The notes under the pieces: generated by a model
Databases searched by the model: none
Told to the model about the DNA's origin: nothing
The model's input: only the letters and a program-made list of their open reading frames with translations
Assembly: GCF_000759445.1 (NCBI RefSeq)
Contig: NZ_JRMB01000001.1
Location: 62,001 to 126,000, forward strand
DNA: 64,000 bases
Source: Pseudomonas lutea
GTDB lineage: Bacteria > Pseudomonadota > Gammaproteobacteria > Pseudomonadales > Pseudomonadaceae
Direction of reading: 5' to 3'
Shown here: positions 1-7,868 of the stretch, piece after piece
Position numbering within the stretch: position 1 is the first letter of the stretch
How the letters are laid out: the number at the start of each line of letters is the position of its first letter
Made by a program: the position numbers and the translations under genes

Positions 1-1
1 C

Positions 2-1480
2 GACAAGAGCTTTTCCGATATCCGCGAGAACCAGCGCCAGACCTTTTACGGCATCCTCGAAGCCGATCTGAATGACTCAACCACGTGGACAGTCGGCGCC
101 TCCAAGCAGCGTGACGACAACACCTCCGACTGGGGCGGCCTGCCGAGCGGTCCGAATGGCGAGGACCTGCACCTCAAGCGCTCGACGTTCCTCAGCAATG
201 ACTGGTCGTACTGGAACAAAGACAACATTATGTTCTTCACCGACGTCACTCACCGCTTCGACAACGGCTGGTCGGCCAAACTGGCAGGGCAGAAGATCTG
301 GGCGGAAGCGGACACGTTCTCCAGCTATATATCTCCTGACAATCTGTTGGGCTTCCAGCAATACCAGGGCAAGTATCGCGACGACGACGACCAAACCAAC
401 CTCGACGCTTCACTCACGGGCCCGTTTCAGTTGTTTGGTCGCGAGCATGAAATGGTATTCGGCGTGAGCCGTCGGCAGGAAAAATTTCATCAATGGGGCG
501 GCTGGACCGAAGGCACGCCGATCGATCTCTACAATCCGACTCATTCCGTGCCTAAGCCAGACGTGGATACCGATCGATGGGAGACCCGCAACGCCGCGAC
601 CGAGGAGGGCGTCTACGCTGCAGCGCGCCTGAACCCGATTGATCCACTGCACGTCATCCTCGGCAGCCGAGTCAGTTGGTATGACTACGACGACCGTGTG
701 GGCGACGGCGATTATAAGGTGGTTCGCGAAGTCACCCCGTACGCAGGCATCATTTATGACCTGAACGAAACGTATTCGGCCTACGCCAGTTATACCGAAA
801 TCTTCAAACCGCAAAGCGAGATGGACGCATCACAATCCGTCCTTCAACCGATGACTGGCAAGAACTACGAGCTCGGCCTGAAGGGTGAATATTTTGACGG
901 CGCGCTGAACGCTTCGGTGGCGCTGTTTGAAATGGAGCAGGAAAACCGCGCCTATAAGCTACCCAACCAGACGGTCTTGAACTGCCCCAACATCGATGCC
1001 GCCAGTTGCTATGGCGCAGCAGGGAAAGTTCGCAGTCGAGGAATTGATACTGAGTTGAGCGGCGCGCTGACACCGAACTGGCAGCTGTCGGCTTCGTACA
1101 CCTATGTGCTCAGCCAGTTCGTCGAAGACGGCATTAAAAGCAACGAGGGCAAACTGTTTGCGCCTGAGCAACCCAAGCACCTGTTCAAAGCTGCGACCAG
1201 CTACACCTTGCCCGGCGAGTTGCACAAATGGCGCGTGGGCGCTGACGTGCTTGCCCAGAGCAAGACCTTCAACCGTGTCGGCGACGGTGAGGCCAACCAG
1301 GAAGCTTACGGTGTGGTTGGCCTGATGGCCGGTTACAAGCTGAACGAGCACTGGGATGGCCGCGTCAACGTCAACAACCTGTTCGACAAACGTTACTGGC
1401 AGGGCATCCCGACTGAGCGGGGCACAGGCGTCTATGGCGATCCGCGCAATGTCATGTTCTCGGTCAAGTGGTCGCTCTGA
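2..1480 (+). CDS. TonB-dependent siderophore receptor, C-terminal part (5' truncated by window edge)
   Basis: Outer-membrane beta-barrel receptor importing a ferric siderophore with energy from TonB. The frame is open from base 2, so the signal peptide, plug and first strands lie outside the window. What remains is about 492 residues of barrel: alternating amphipathic strands, YxAYASYTEIF and GLKGEY segments typical of the FpvA/FhuE/FoxA group, NVNNLFDKRYWQ near the end, and a C-terminal strand ending in the aromatic/hydrophobic pattern of BAM substrates (last residues FSVKWSL). One Cys pair around NCPNIDAASCYG could form an extracellular-loop disulfide. The siderophore cannot be named from this fragment. 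The family is clear; the ligand is not. Confidence 0.9.
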   Translation, partial: DKSFSDIRENQRQTFYGILEADLNDSTTWTVGASKQRDDNTSDWGGLPSGPNGEDLHLKRSTFLSNDWSYWNKDNIMFFTDVTHRFDNGWSAKLAGQKIWAEADTFSSYISPDNLLGFQQYQGKYRDDDDQTNLDASLTGPFQLFGREHEMVFGVSRRQEKFHQWGGWTEGTPIDLYNPTHSVPKPDVDTDRWETRNAATEEGVYAAARLNPIDPLHVILGSRVSWYDYDDRVGDGDYKVVREVTPYAGIIYDLNETYSAYASYTEIFKPQSEMDASQSVLQPMTGKNYELGLKGEYFDGALNASVALFEMEQENRAYKLPNQTVLNCPNIDAASCYGAAGKVRSRGIDTELSGALTPNWQLSASYTYVLSQFVEDGIKSNEGKLFAPEQPKHLFKAATSYTLPGELHKWRVGADVLAQSKTFNRVGDGEANQEAYGVVGLMAGYKLNEHWDGRVNVNNLFDKRYWQGIPTERGTGVYGDPRNVMFSVKWSL

Positions 1481-1501
1481 TCACATAGGCGTTGCGCCAC
1501 G

Positions 1502-1527
1502 TTTGACCGCCTGGCACAGCGGTCAAA
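1502..1527. terminator. Hairpin between convergent receptor and yedK genes
   Basis: A perfect 9-bp stem (TTTGACCGC / GCGGTCAAA) with an 8-base loop lies just past the receptor stop and overlaps the yedK stop codon. There is no long T-run, so it is a candidate bidirectional terminator or mRNA 3' end stabiliser. Confidence 0.4.
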
Positions 1528-2251
1528 GGTCTAGCGCAGTTTGACGCTCTGCCAGATCGGGCCCCTCCACGGGCTCGATCAGTCTGGCGCCGTCGTTTCG
1601 CACATTACCCACGTCCTTGCTCACCGCGTGCCAGCGAAAGTCGCTGACCGGTCGGCAGCCGTCTTGCGCGATCTGCTGCAGGCGTGACGCCGGCGTTTGC
1701 GGATCGATCCACTCCCGGGCGAGCTCCGGCGTCAGCACCAGCGGGCGGCGGTCATGGATGTCGAGCATGCCTTCATCGCTCGCTGCGGTAATGATCACAA
1801 AACCGTCGCTTTCGTTCGGCTCCAGGCCCGAGGTGACTTGCCCCAAGGCGGCGAAATACATCGGTTCATGATCCTTCAGTCGGATGAACCAGGGTTGCTT
1901 GCGCTTTGGATCGTTCGCGTCTTTCACCCATTCGAACCAGCCGTTGGCGGGTGCCAGCGCGCGACCGTTCGGCCATAAGTCCTTGAAGAATTTCCCCGTC
2001 ATCACGGTCTCGACCCGCGCGTTTATCGGGTCGGGTCGTTTGCCCTTCGCCCAGAAAGGCGACCAGCCCCAACGCACCTTGTCGACGCTCAAGCCGTCAG
2101 CGACCGGGCGGATGATCTCGACGCGGGTTGTCGGCGCCACGTTGTAACGCTCGATGGGCCAGAGATCGTAGCCGTTGATCACCAACTGCTCTGGCGCAAG
2201 GGTCTTGAGGTAGTGGTCCATTGGCTCGTAAATGGAGTAGCGTCCGCACAT
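1523..2251 (-). CDS. yedK: SOS response-associated peptidase (SRAP/YedK/HMCES family)
   Basis: Senses abasic sites in single-stranded DNA and shields them by forming a covalent DNA-protein crosslink through the N-terminal cysteine. The 242-residue protein begins MCGRYS, so Cys2 becomes N-terminal after Met removal. Other family signatures are visible: YNVAPT (Asn37), the INARVET segment (Asn77, matching E. coli Asn75), GWFEW (Glu107, matching Glu105) and DIHDRRP (His166, matching His160). It is divergent from the UmuD-like gene and shares an intergenic region carrying a perfect LexA box 60 bases upstream of its start, so SOS control is likely. Full length; identity is secure. Confidence 0.93.
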   Translation of the reverse strand: MCGRYSIYEPMDHYLKTLAPEQLVINGYDLWPIERYNVAPTTRVEIIRPVADGLSVDKVRWGWSPFWAKGKRPDPINARVETVMTGKFFKDLWPNGRALAPANGWFEWVKDANDPKRKQPWFIRLKDHEPMYFAALGQVTSGLEPNESDGFVIITAASDEGMLDIHDRRPLVLTPELAREWIDPQTPASRLQQIAQDGCRPVSDFRWHAVSKDVGNVRNDGARLIEPVEGPDLAERQTALDL

Positions 2252-2310
2252 GTGTCACCCGTCGAATTTTGCTGCTTTCAAGATTGACCGCATGCGGCTG
2301 AAAACGTTAA

Positions 2311-2326
2311 CTGTATATACGTACAG
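2311..2326. promoter_or_regulatory. LexA (SOS) box between yedK and umuD
   Basis: CTGTATATACGTACAG fits the CTGT-N8-ACAG consensus exactly and is flanked by TTAA/TTAT. It is 24 bases before the umuD start and 60 before the yedK start, so it can control both divergent genes. Confidence 0.9.
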
Positions 2327-2349
2327 TTATCAATCACAAGGCCAGTATC

Positions 2350-2790
2350 ATGAGTGTCACCATCCTTGGACCGTTCTCGGCGGCGGGCGACAGGTTTCCC
2401 GTTTACGCATTCCGCATCCCGGCGGGCTTTCCGTCGCCGGCCGCCGACCACATCGAGCGGCATATCTCGCTGGACGAGCTTTTCGACATCCGCGCGCCGC
2501 ATGTCTATCTGGTCAAGATCGAAGGCGACAGCATGCAGGGGGCGGGCATCTACTGCGGCGATCTGGTGATTGTCGACCGCAGTTTGTACGCCGAGCACGG
2601 CGACATCGTCATCGCTGCACTCAACACCGAGCCGGTCTGCAAACGCCTGCACATGCGTGGGAACGAGGTGATTCTCAAGTCGGAAAACAGCAAGTACCCG
2701 CCGCGCTATGTCATGGAGGGTGACGAGCTGGTGATCTGGGGCGTGGTGAAGTACAGCGTCCGCGATCACGACAAGGTGATGCATTCTTGA
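2350..2790 (+). CDS. umuD: UmuD/RulA-like S24 peptidase, translesion polymerase subunit
   Basis: A LexA-fold protein of 146 residues that undergoes RecA-stimulated self-cleavage and then partners a UmuC polymerase in error-prone translesion synthesis. The Ser/Lys dyad is visible: GDSM (Ser61) and VCKRL (Lys98). The self-cleavage site corresponds to the Ala25-Gly26 bond in IPAGFPSPAADH, closely matching the CGFPSPAADY site of E. coli UmuD. A LexA box sits 24 bases upstream. Unusually, its UmuC partner is not downstream in the same operon: it lies on the opposite strand, converging on this gene. Confidence 0.92.
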   Translation: MSVTILGPFSAAGDRFPVYAFRIPAGFPSPAADHIERHISLDELFDIRAPHVYLVKIEGDSMQGAGIYCGDLVIVDRSLYAEHGDIVIAALNTEPVCKRLHMRGNEVILKSENSKYPPRYVMEGDELVIWGVVKYSVRDHDKVMHS

Positions 2791-2870
2791 GGGTTGCGTT
2801 GCTTGAAGACCGTGTTCCGAAGCGCTGAAGCACCCAGGCATTACCACTGAGCCACTGAACCACTGGCCAC

Positions 2871-2888
2871 GCAGGGCTGGAGCCCTGC
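2871..2888. terminator. Hairpin between convergent umuD and umuC
   Basis: A perfect inverted repeat (GCAGGGCT-GG-AGCCCTGC) lies in the 129-base gap between the two converging genes. It has no T-run, so it is a weak candidate for a shared bidirectional terminator. Confidence 0.35.
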
Positions 2889-2919
2889 GCACCGCTCAGT
2901 TGTGCAGGCGGCTAGCCCC

Positions 2920-4200
2920 TCATGTCGCCTTGACCGTCCACAGCTGATCAAGCCGCGTCGTATAGCTGCTGCTCATCAGGTCTCGGCGCATGGCCCATTC
3001 CGGGGCCGACGGGACGCTGGCCGAGCGCAGGGTGCCACGGCCCCAACGGCCATTTATCTCATCGAGCACTTGCATCACCTTCCCTGCGTCGGAGGGCTGG
3101 GAATGGGCGAACAGGTCATCGGTGAATTCCCCCGGCTGGCGCAAATCCATCAATAGCACTTCGGCCTTGCTGTATTTGAAGCCCGGCCGGAACAGACGAT
3201 TGACCGCTTCAGTCGCAGCCTTGGTCATCAGCCGCACGTCGTTGGTGGGGTAGGGCAGCTCCACCAATGCCGCGTTGGCGTATTTGACCTCCTCGGGGTT
3301 GAACATACCGGTACGGATGCTGACCCGAATCTTTTTGCACAGCGAGTTCTGCGCTCGCAACTTTTCGGCGGCGCGCTGGGTGTAGGTGGCCACTGCTTCC
3401 TTGATCGGCTCGATGTCGGTGACCCGCGCGCCAAACATGCGGCTGCAGCAGATTTCCTGTTTCGGCGGCGTGATGTCTTCCAGCTCCAGGCACGCTGTGC
3501 CTGCCAGCTCACGGGCGGTTTTTTCGATCACGACGCTGAAGTTCTTGCGCAACGTCCACGGGTCGGCCCTGGCCAGGTCCATGGCGGTTTTGATGCCCAT
3601 GCCTTCGAGGTGTGCCCGCATGCGTTTGCCGACTCCCCAGACCTCGCCGACGTCAGTGTTGCGCAGGGTCCAGTCGCGTTTGAAGGGGTCGCTGAGGTCG
3701 ACGACGCCACCGGTGATGTGCGACAGCCGTTTGGCAGTGTGGTTGGCGAGCTTGGCCAGCGTTTTGGTCCGCGCGATGCCCACTCCGACCGGGATGCCGG
3801 TGCATTTGAACAGCCGCGCGCGAATGTCGCGGCCAAACTGATTCAGGTCGCCGGGGACGCCGGTGAGGTCGGCAAACGATTCGTCGATGCTATACACCTC
3901 AAGCGCTGGCACCATCGACTCGATGATCGTCATCACCCGTTCGCTGATGTCGCCGTAGAGCGCGTAATTGCTGCTGAACGCGACCACTCCGGCACGGCGC
4001 AGGTCGTCCTTGATCTGATAATACGGCGCGCCCATTTTGACGAACGGCTTGGCGTCGTAACTGCGCGCGATGACGCATCCATCGTTGTTGGACAGCACGA
4101 CGATGGGCGTTCTTGCCAAATCGGGGCGGAACACCCGCTCGCAGCTGGCGTAGAAACTGTTGCAGTCGATCAACGCGAACGTGCGCTCATGCGTAAGCAT
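2920..4200 (-). CDS. umuC: Y-family DNA polymerase V catalytic subunit (UmuC/RulB-like)
   Basis: Error-prone lesion-bypass polymerase of 426 residues. The palm motifs are visible: ALIDCNSFYASCE (Asp12), LSNNDGCVIAR, and YSIDESFADLTG (Asp106, Glu107). The UmuC-specific C-terminal domain is complete through the RWGRGTLR segment and the final WTVKAT. I chose the start at 4200 (MLTHERT) because the family motif begins 7 residues later. The frame is open to 4335, but that region is better explained by a separate small reading frame with a strong ribosome site that ends 14 bases inside this gene, suggesting coupled translation. A second perfect LexA box lies 160 bases upstream. Convergent with umuD rather than in a umuDC operon. 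Confidence 0.92.
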   Translation of the reverse strand: MLTHERTFALIDCNSFYASCERVFRPDLARTPIVVLSNNDGCVIARSYDAKPFVKMGAPYYQIKDDLRRAGVVAFSSNYALYGDISERVMTIIESMVPALEVYSIDESFADLTGVPGDLNQFGRDIRARLFKCTGIPVGVGIARTKTLAKLANHTAKRLSHITGGVVDLSDPFKRDWTLRNTDVGEVWGVGKRMRAHLEGMGIKTAMDLARADPWTLRKNFSVVIEKTARELAGTACLELEDITPPKQEICCSRMFGARVTDIEPIKEAVATYTQRAAEKLRAQNSLCKKIRVSIRTGMFNPEEVKYANAALVELPYPTNDVRLMTKAATEAVNRLFRPGFKYSKAEVLLMDLRQPGEFTDDLFAHSQPSDAGKVMQVLDEINGRWGRGTLRSASVPSAPEWAMRRDLMSSSYTTRLDQLWTVKAT

Positions 4201-4339
4201 GATCGGCCACGCTGACCCAAGCAGCCAGTGAACCCGGCTGCTGACGGCCGCGGGTAGTCTGTCGAGGAGCAGCGAGAATGCCCGATGCAACTGGCCGGCT
4301 CTGGGGAAGTGAAGAAAAACGTGGGAAAACGGCATTCAT
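4187..4339 (-). CDS. Small SOS-linked reading frame upstream of umuC (50 aa)
   Basis: The minus strand carries AAAGGAGG, seven bases, then ATG at 4339. This opens a 50-residue frame starting MNAVFPRF and ending VADHAYA, whose TGA overlaps the first codons of umuC (umuC ATG at 4200, stop at 4187-4189). It has the only strong ribosome-binding site between the LexA box (4361-4376) and umuC, whose own start has none. I do not recognise the peptide; it is basic and proline-rich, with no membrane segment. It may be a leader whose translation opens the umuC start, or a small SOS protein. No homology is claimed. Confidence 0.5.
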   Translation of the reverse strand: MNAVFPRFSSLPQSRPVASGILAAPRQTTRGRQQPGSLAAWVSVADHAYA

Positions 4340-4360
4340 GATTGGCCCTCCTTTGGTTAG

Positions 4361-4376
4361 CTGTATGTATATACAG
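4361..4376. promoter_or_regulatory. LexA (SOS) box upstream of umuC
   Basis: CTGTATGTATATACAG is a perfect CTGT-N8-ACAG match, 22 bases before the start of the 50-residue frame. It should repress the small frame and umuC until DNA damage. Confidence 0.9.
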
Positions 4377-4614
4377 TTAAGCGGCTCTGTCGTGGGCGGT
4401 CAATGGGAGAGGGCATCGGGCCGACCAGCGCAGCTAACTGCATCAGCAGCCACGAATAATGATTAATGAGCGGGCGCCAGGTTGTTGGTCTGAACATTGC
4501 TACAGCCCCGTTACAGGCGGCCTCGATCACTGAAAATTGGCGCGAAGGCACTCCTGAAATTACCTTTAGTTTTGAATCGGCATGCTTTACGACGTGCATG
4601 CCCAGGAGCCAGCC

Positions 4615-4845
4615 ATGAGTACTCTCTCGGAAATTGCAGCAAACCTTTTGAAACGTGAAGACAGTCCTGAGGACACTGTCGCCCAGGCTGGCCCGCGCGG
4701 CCCTATGGGTTGGGAACAGCTGATGATGCTCTCCCAGGAAAAAGATGTATTGAAGTGGCAAGCGGCATTGTCCCGACTGATTGCGGACAACCCCGGCCAG
4801 CGTCGAGTCACCGTGATGCGCGTCATTCAGGGCGGCATTGCCTGA
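4615..4845 (+). CDS. Small hypothetical protein (76 aa)
   Basis: Start chosen at 4615 (MSTLSEI) because AGGAG lies six bases upstream (4604-4608); an upstream in-frame ATG at 4582 lacks a ribosome site. The protein is soluble and mostly helical in appearance, with a GPMGWEQLMMLSQEKD centre and a basic stretch GQRRVTVMRVI near the end. No signal peptide or membrane segment. Composition and codon use match the surrounding core genes. I do not recognise a domain and infer no function. Confidence 0.6.
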   Translation: MSTLSEIAANLLKREDSPEDTVAQAGPRGPMGWEQLMMLSQEKDVLKWQAALSRLIADNPGQRRVTVMRVIQGGIA

Positions 4846-5006
4846 CTTTATTGACCTGCCGAGCCTTGGGCCGCGCTTTACCCGCGAAGGTCAAGACGCG
4901 AAGCGCCTGACAGATGTGTCCGTTAGGCGCTATTGATCGCCATATTGGCGTTAGTCGGCATCGGCGTTGCGCGTTAAAGTAGGGGCCATGTTCCTGGCAC
5001 CTACGG

Positions 5007-6014
5007 ATGACGCAGATGACCCGCCCCCGTTTTCTTCCCGACAATTTCACCCTCATGCTGATCACCGTGGTGATCATTGCCAGCTTCCTGCCCGCCACCG
5101 GCCAGGTCGCGGTCGGTTTCGGCTGGCTGACCAACATCGCCATTGCGCTGTTGTTCTTCCTGCATGGCGCCAAGCTGTCCCGGGAATCCATCATCGCCGG
5201 GGCAGGGCACTGGCGCCTGCACCTGCTGGTGTTCGGGCTGACCTTCGTGCTGTTCCCCCTGCTGGGACTGGCGCTTAAACCGGTGCTGTCGCCGTTGATC
5301 GGCAAAGACCTGTACATGGGCATCCTGTACCTCTGCGCGCTTCCGGCGACGGTACAGTCCGCCATTGCCTTCACCTCCCTGGCACGCGGCAATATTCCGG
5401 CGGCGATCTGCAGCGCAGCGGCCTCCAGCCTTTTCGGGATATTCCTGACGCCGCTGCTGGTGACGCTGCTGCTGAATGTGCATGGCGAAGGCGGCTCGAC
5501 CCTCGATGCAATCGTGAAGATCAGCGTGCAACTGCTGCTCCCGTTCATTGCCGGGCAGATCACCCGCCGCTGGATTGGCGCCTGGGTTGGACGCAACAAG
5601 AACTGGCTGAAATTTGTCGATCAAGGCTCGATTTTGCTGGTGGTCTACGGCGCGTTCAGCGAAGCGGTAAACGAAGGCATCTGGCAGAAGACGCCGGTCT
5701 GGGACCTGGCAGGGCTGGTATTGGTGTGTTGCCTGCTGCTGACGCTGGTGCTGGTGGCCTCGACCCTGCTCTCCAAATTGTTCGGCTTCAACCAGGAAGA
5801 CCGCATCACGATTCTCTTCTGCGGCTCAAAGAAAAGCCTGGCTACTGGTGTGCCCATGGCCCAGGTGCTGTTCGCCGGAAGCACGATCGGGCTGCTGATC
5901 CTGCCGTTGATGCTGTTCCACCAGATCCAGTTGATGGTGTGTGCGGTGCTGGCACAACGGTACGCCAAGCGGACGGAGCCGGTGGCGGAGTTGATGGCGC
6001 AGGTGGATCCTTGA
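5007..6014 (+). CDS. Bile acid:sodium symporter family transporter (SBF-like, YfeH type)
   Basis: Inner-membrane secondary transporter of 335 residues. About ten hydrophobic segments run through the length, beginning FTLMLITVVIIASFLPATG. Conserved SBF-like features include FFLHGAKLSRE near residue 55, LPATVQSAIAFTSLARGN near residue 115, and FCGSKKSLATGVPMAQVLF near residue 272. The family was named for bile-acid transporters, but bacterial YfeH-type members have no settled substrate. Start at 5007 (MTQMTRPRF); an internal Met at 5016 is possible. It stands alone and is followed by a strong terminator. Confidence 0.85.
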   Translation: MTQMTRPRFLPDNFTLMLITVVIIASFLPATGQVAVGFGWLTNIAIALLFFLHGAKLSRESIIAGAGHWRLHLLVFGLTFVLFPLLGLALKPVLSPLIGKDLYMGILYLCALPATVQSAIAFTSLARGNIPAAICSAAASSLFGIFLTPLLVTLLLNVHGEGGSTLDAIVKISVQLLLPFIAGQITRRWIGAWVGRNKNWLKFVDQGSILLVVYGAFSEAVNEGIWQKTPVWDLAGLVLVCCLLLTLVLVASTLLSKLFGFNQEDRITILFCGSKKSLATGVPMAQVLFAGSTIGLLILPLMLFHQIQLMVCAVLAQRYAKRTEPVAELMAQVDP

Positions 6015-6043
6015 GAGGGGCTTTGGTAAGTGATGCTTTGAGG

Positions 6044-6068
6044 AAGCCCCGGTAATTCGGGGCTTTTT
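6044..6068 (+). terminator. Rho-independent terminator after the SBF-like transporter
   Basis: AAGCCCCG-GTAATT-CGGGGCTT followed by TTT: an 8-bp GC-rich stem with a T-run, 30 bases past the stop codon. Confidence 0.85.
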
Positions 6069-6094
6069 GCGTTGTTGATGTACTGATTTTTCTA

Positions 6095-6283
6095 CTAGTC
6101 TTGGGCGTTACGCCAGCTAGGGTGCGAATGCCGGCGCGTCCGTACGAGCGCCGGTTTCGCTTGGGCTGTGCAGCACACAGATACTAAGATCTGGCGGTCT
6201 CCGTAGATATCAATGTCCGCGAGCCACGCGCGAGACTCATCATGGACTTTACAAGCGCTTTCGCCATGGCTTGTTTTATTCAT
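6095..6283 (-). pseudogene. Decayed Rhs toxin tip, relative of the active Rhs C-terminus
   Basis: The first 28 residues (from NKTSHGESACKV to IDIYGD) match the tip of the Rhs protein encoded at 8276-12949 (from DKTGHGESAWKV to ADIYGD), with about two thirds identity. After IDIYGD the similarity stops and the frame runs on without the KHKSGIGK segment. There is no Rhs core in front and no plausible independent start, so I read this as a displaced, inactive copy of the same toxin tip left by earlier tip exchange. Confidence 0.6.
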
Positions 6284-6286
6284 CGA

Positions 6287-6550
6287 TCAGCTATGTCGTA
6301 GAGGTCGTGTCGGCTCCGAAATTGGGATAAAGGTGCTCGTCCGCGTCATCACTTTGATGGGTGGCTCGCTAGCTCTAACTTGGTCAGCTTCTCCGCAGTC
6401 CCCATGAAACAACTCAGAACGTTTGTCGCTCGGAACCGAAGCGTAGAGGTCCCTCACAACGGGGTGCTCTGCGCCAGCGCCAGCGCCTCGATTGCTGTAA
6501 CCAACCTCGGAATAAACGGGTCCGTCCCCTTTAGCTCCAATCACATTCAT
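6287..6550 (-). pseudogene. Orphan deaminase-like Rhs tip fragment
   Basis: The 87-residue frame begins MNVIGAKGDGPVYSEVGYSNRG and contains FHGDCGEADQV. The spacing of a PVYSEVG strand, a helix and an HGxCGEAD (CxE) motif resembles the first half of YwqJ-type nucleic-acid deaminase tips. The second zinc-binding PCxxC motif is missing, and the sequence after EADQV looks out of frame, so it cannot be a working deaminase. A SUKH-3-like immunity gene lies 0.7 kb upstream; that family often partners such deaminases. Family assignment is tentative. Confidence 0.45.
6511..6540. repeat. Copy 1 of the short Rhs-module border repeat
   Basis: Contains GGGTCCGTCCCCTTTAGCTC. Related copies lie at 7231-7254 and in a cluster at 7771-7840, so the motif appears at the edges of the orphan modules downstream of rhs. 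Confidence 0.6.
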
Positions 6551-6580
6551 CTGAATTGCGAAAGTGGCGCTTGAGCTCCC

Positions 6581-7213
6581 TCAGGTAAAGACCAGCTTTA
6601 ACACGCTATCGACGAAAGTTATTTCGCCGCGACCATCGACGATAGAGTTAAACTCTTCCAGGAAATAATCCAGATTTTTCGAAATAACAAAAAACGCATC
6701 TTGCCCGTGCTCTCGAGAGATAATCGGCACTAACAGGTAGCTACAAGTTGCTTGTAGGGTTTCAAATAGTTTCTTTTCAGTTATTGGTAAGTTGTAATCT
6801 TTTAAAATTCCTGCGAGCCTGGATTCTTTAGGTTTTTCAGTGTGCCGATGCCTGCTGACTATCAGGTACTTTCTCAGGTTTCTCTCGTACGTGACGTGCT
6901 CTTCAATAAGCTTCTCAAAGTCTTCGTTTTTTGCTCTAAATAGCAATCGCGGCATGTGGCCCGAGTATTTTTCCTGCGGAGGTTGGATAGACATATTTCC
7001 CAAGTCAACCCAATAACATTTTGAGACGAGTGTGTTAATGGTTTCACGGCCCTCGCAGGATCTATCAAAACCAACAGCGCCGTCCATGCTTACAGCCATG
7101 ATTATTGCGAATTGATCTTGTTTGTCTGCCGGCATCCCATTTATGTATTCGCAGGCGTAATTCTTGAAGTCCTCAAACTCTGATTGGTAGCATAATATTC
7201 GGTACTTGCTCAT
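6581..7213 (-). CDS. AT-rich hypothetical protein in the Rhs orphan-module region (210 aa)
   Basis: Start chosen at 7213 (MSKYRILCYQSEFEDF); the open frame extends to 7309, but that part overlaps the SUKH-3-like gene and a repeat copy. The protein is soluble, rich in Lys, Glu, Tyr and Phe, and clearly more AT-rich than the genome average, as is usual for polymorphic toxin or immunity cargo. It has no signal peptide or membrane segment. I see no catalytic motif and do not recognise a family. Its position suggests an orphan immunity protein whose toxin tip has been lost. Confidence 0.55.
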   Translation of the reverse strand: MSKYRILCYQSEFEDFKNYACEYINGMPADKQDQFAIIMAVSMDGAVGFDRSCEGRETINTLVSKCYWVDLGNMSIQPPQEKYSGHMPRLLFRAKNEDFEKLIEEHVTYERNLRKYLIVSRHRHTEKPKESRLAGILKDYNLPITEKKLFETLQATCSYLLVPIISREHGQDAFFVISKNLDYFLEEFNSIVDGRGEITFVDSVLKLVFT

Positions 7214-7230
7214 ATTTCTTTTCTTGATGT

Positions 7231-7254
7231 ATAAGGGGTCAGTCCTCTTTAGCT
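7231..7254. repeat. Copy 2 of the short Rhs-module border repeat
   Basis: GGGGTCAGTCCTCTTTAGCT. It overlaps the last codons of the SUKH-3-like gene and sits between that gene and the next orphan module. Confidence 0.55.
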
Positions 7255-7748
7255 GTTGCGGTACAAAAGATCGGTATCGCGCCTGGCGTTGCGAGTTGCA
7301 CCGGCTCACCGGCCTTACGCCCGAATATCAAGTTCTCCATGGCTTGAACAAAGTCCAGTCCCTCTATCCAAAGCCCGTCGTGGATGAGGCTTAAGACGTA
7401 GCAGCAACCCATTTCGTCCATCAACAGCGCGCCGTGGCCCTGATGGATTTCGGCGATGCTCACCAAGGTACTGCTTAGGCGTTGCTGCCACTCAAGAAAT
7501 CCTTCGCTTCCATGCAGATGTTCAAATGTGCCAAAGGCGACATCACTGGTAGCACACTCCTCTCCTGCGCCACAGATGCCCACCTGCACCCCGGCAAGCT
7601 GTTCAAGTAGAGCGGAGGCAGGATGCTCGGGTGGAACGTAATGCGGTAGCGGTACGGTGGAAATCCTGGGCCAGCCTGCGGCAAAAAATAGTGGGCTCAG
7701 GCTTTCAGGAAGTTCGATCAGCGGGGGTAGGTTCAGTGTGCCGGTCAC
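7239..7748 (-). CDS. SUKH-3-like immunity protein (orphan)
   Basis: A 169-residue soluble protein. Its pattern fits the SUKH superfamily, most like SUKH-3: an opening LFFAAGWPRISTVPLP, a central SDVAFGTFEHLHGSEGFLEWQQRL, then IAEIHQGHGALLMDEMGCCYVL and a final GLWIEGLDFVQAMENLIFGRK. SUKH proteins neutralise polymorphic toxin nucleases and deaminases by binding them in the cytoplasm. It lies third after the rhs stop, behind the cognate immunity gene, so it probably protects against a tip this strain no longer carries intact, perhaps the deaminase-like fragment at 6287-6550. The last codons lie within a border repeat. Confidence 0.65.
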   Translation of the reverse strand: MTGTLNLPPLIELPESLSPLFFAAGWPRISTVPLPHYVPPEHPASALLEQLAGVQVGICGAGEECATSDVAFGTFEHLHGSEGFLEWQQRLSSTLVSIAEIHQGHGALLMDEMGCCYVLSLIHDGLWIEGLDFVQAMENLIFGRKAGEPVQLATPGAIPIFCTATAKED

Positions 7749-7770
7749 GATTTTACCAAGAATAGAAAAG

Positions 7771-7840
7771 AATAAATGGGACCGTCCCCTTTGAAGAATA
7801 AAGGTGTCCGTCCCGTTTAGCTCGCGTCCCCTTTAGCTCG
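7771..7840. repeat. Cluster of three border-repeat copies
   Basis: Three partial copies in 70 bases: GGGACCGTCCCCTTT at 7778, GTGTCCGTCCCGTTTAGCTC at 7804 and CGTCCCCTTTAGCTCG at 7825. They separate the cognate immunity gene from the orphan SUKH-3-like gene. Confidence 0.65.
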
Positions 7841-7868
7841 AAAAATTGCCAAGCAGACGTGATTATCT

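Noticed and set aside
2920..4335. 471-codon version of umuC
   Set aside because: The extra 45 N-terminal residues are not polymerase-like and overlap a small frame with a strong ribosome site; start at 4200 fits the family.
4357..4761. 134-codon minus-strand frame over the SOS box and small gene
   Set aside because: It crosses the LexA box and lies antisense to a gene with a clear ribosome site.
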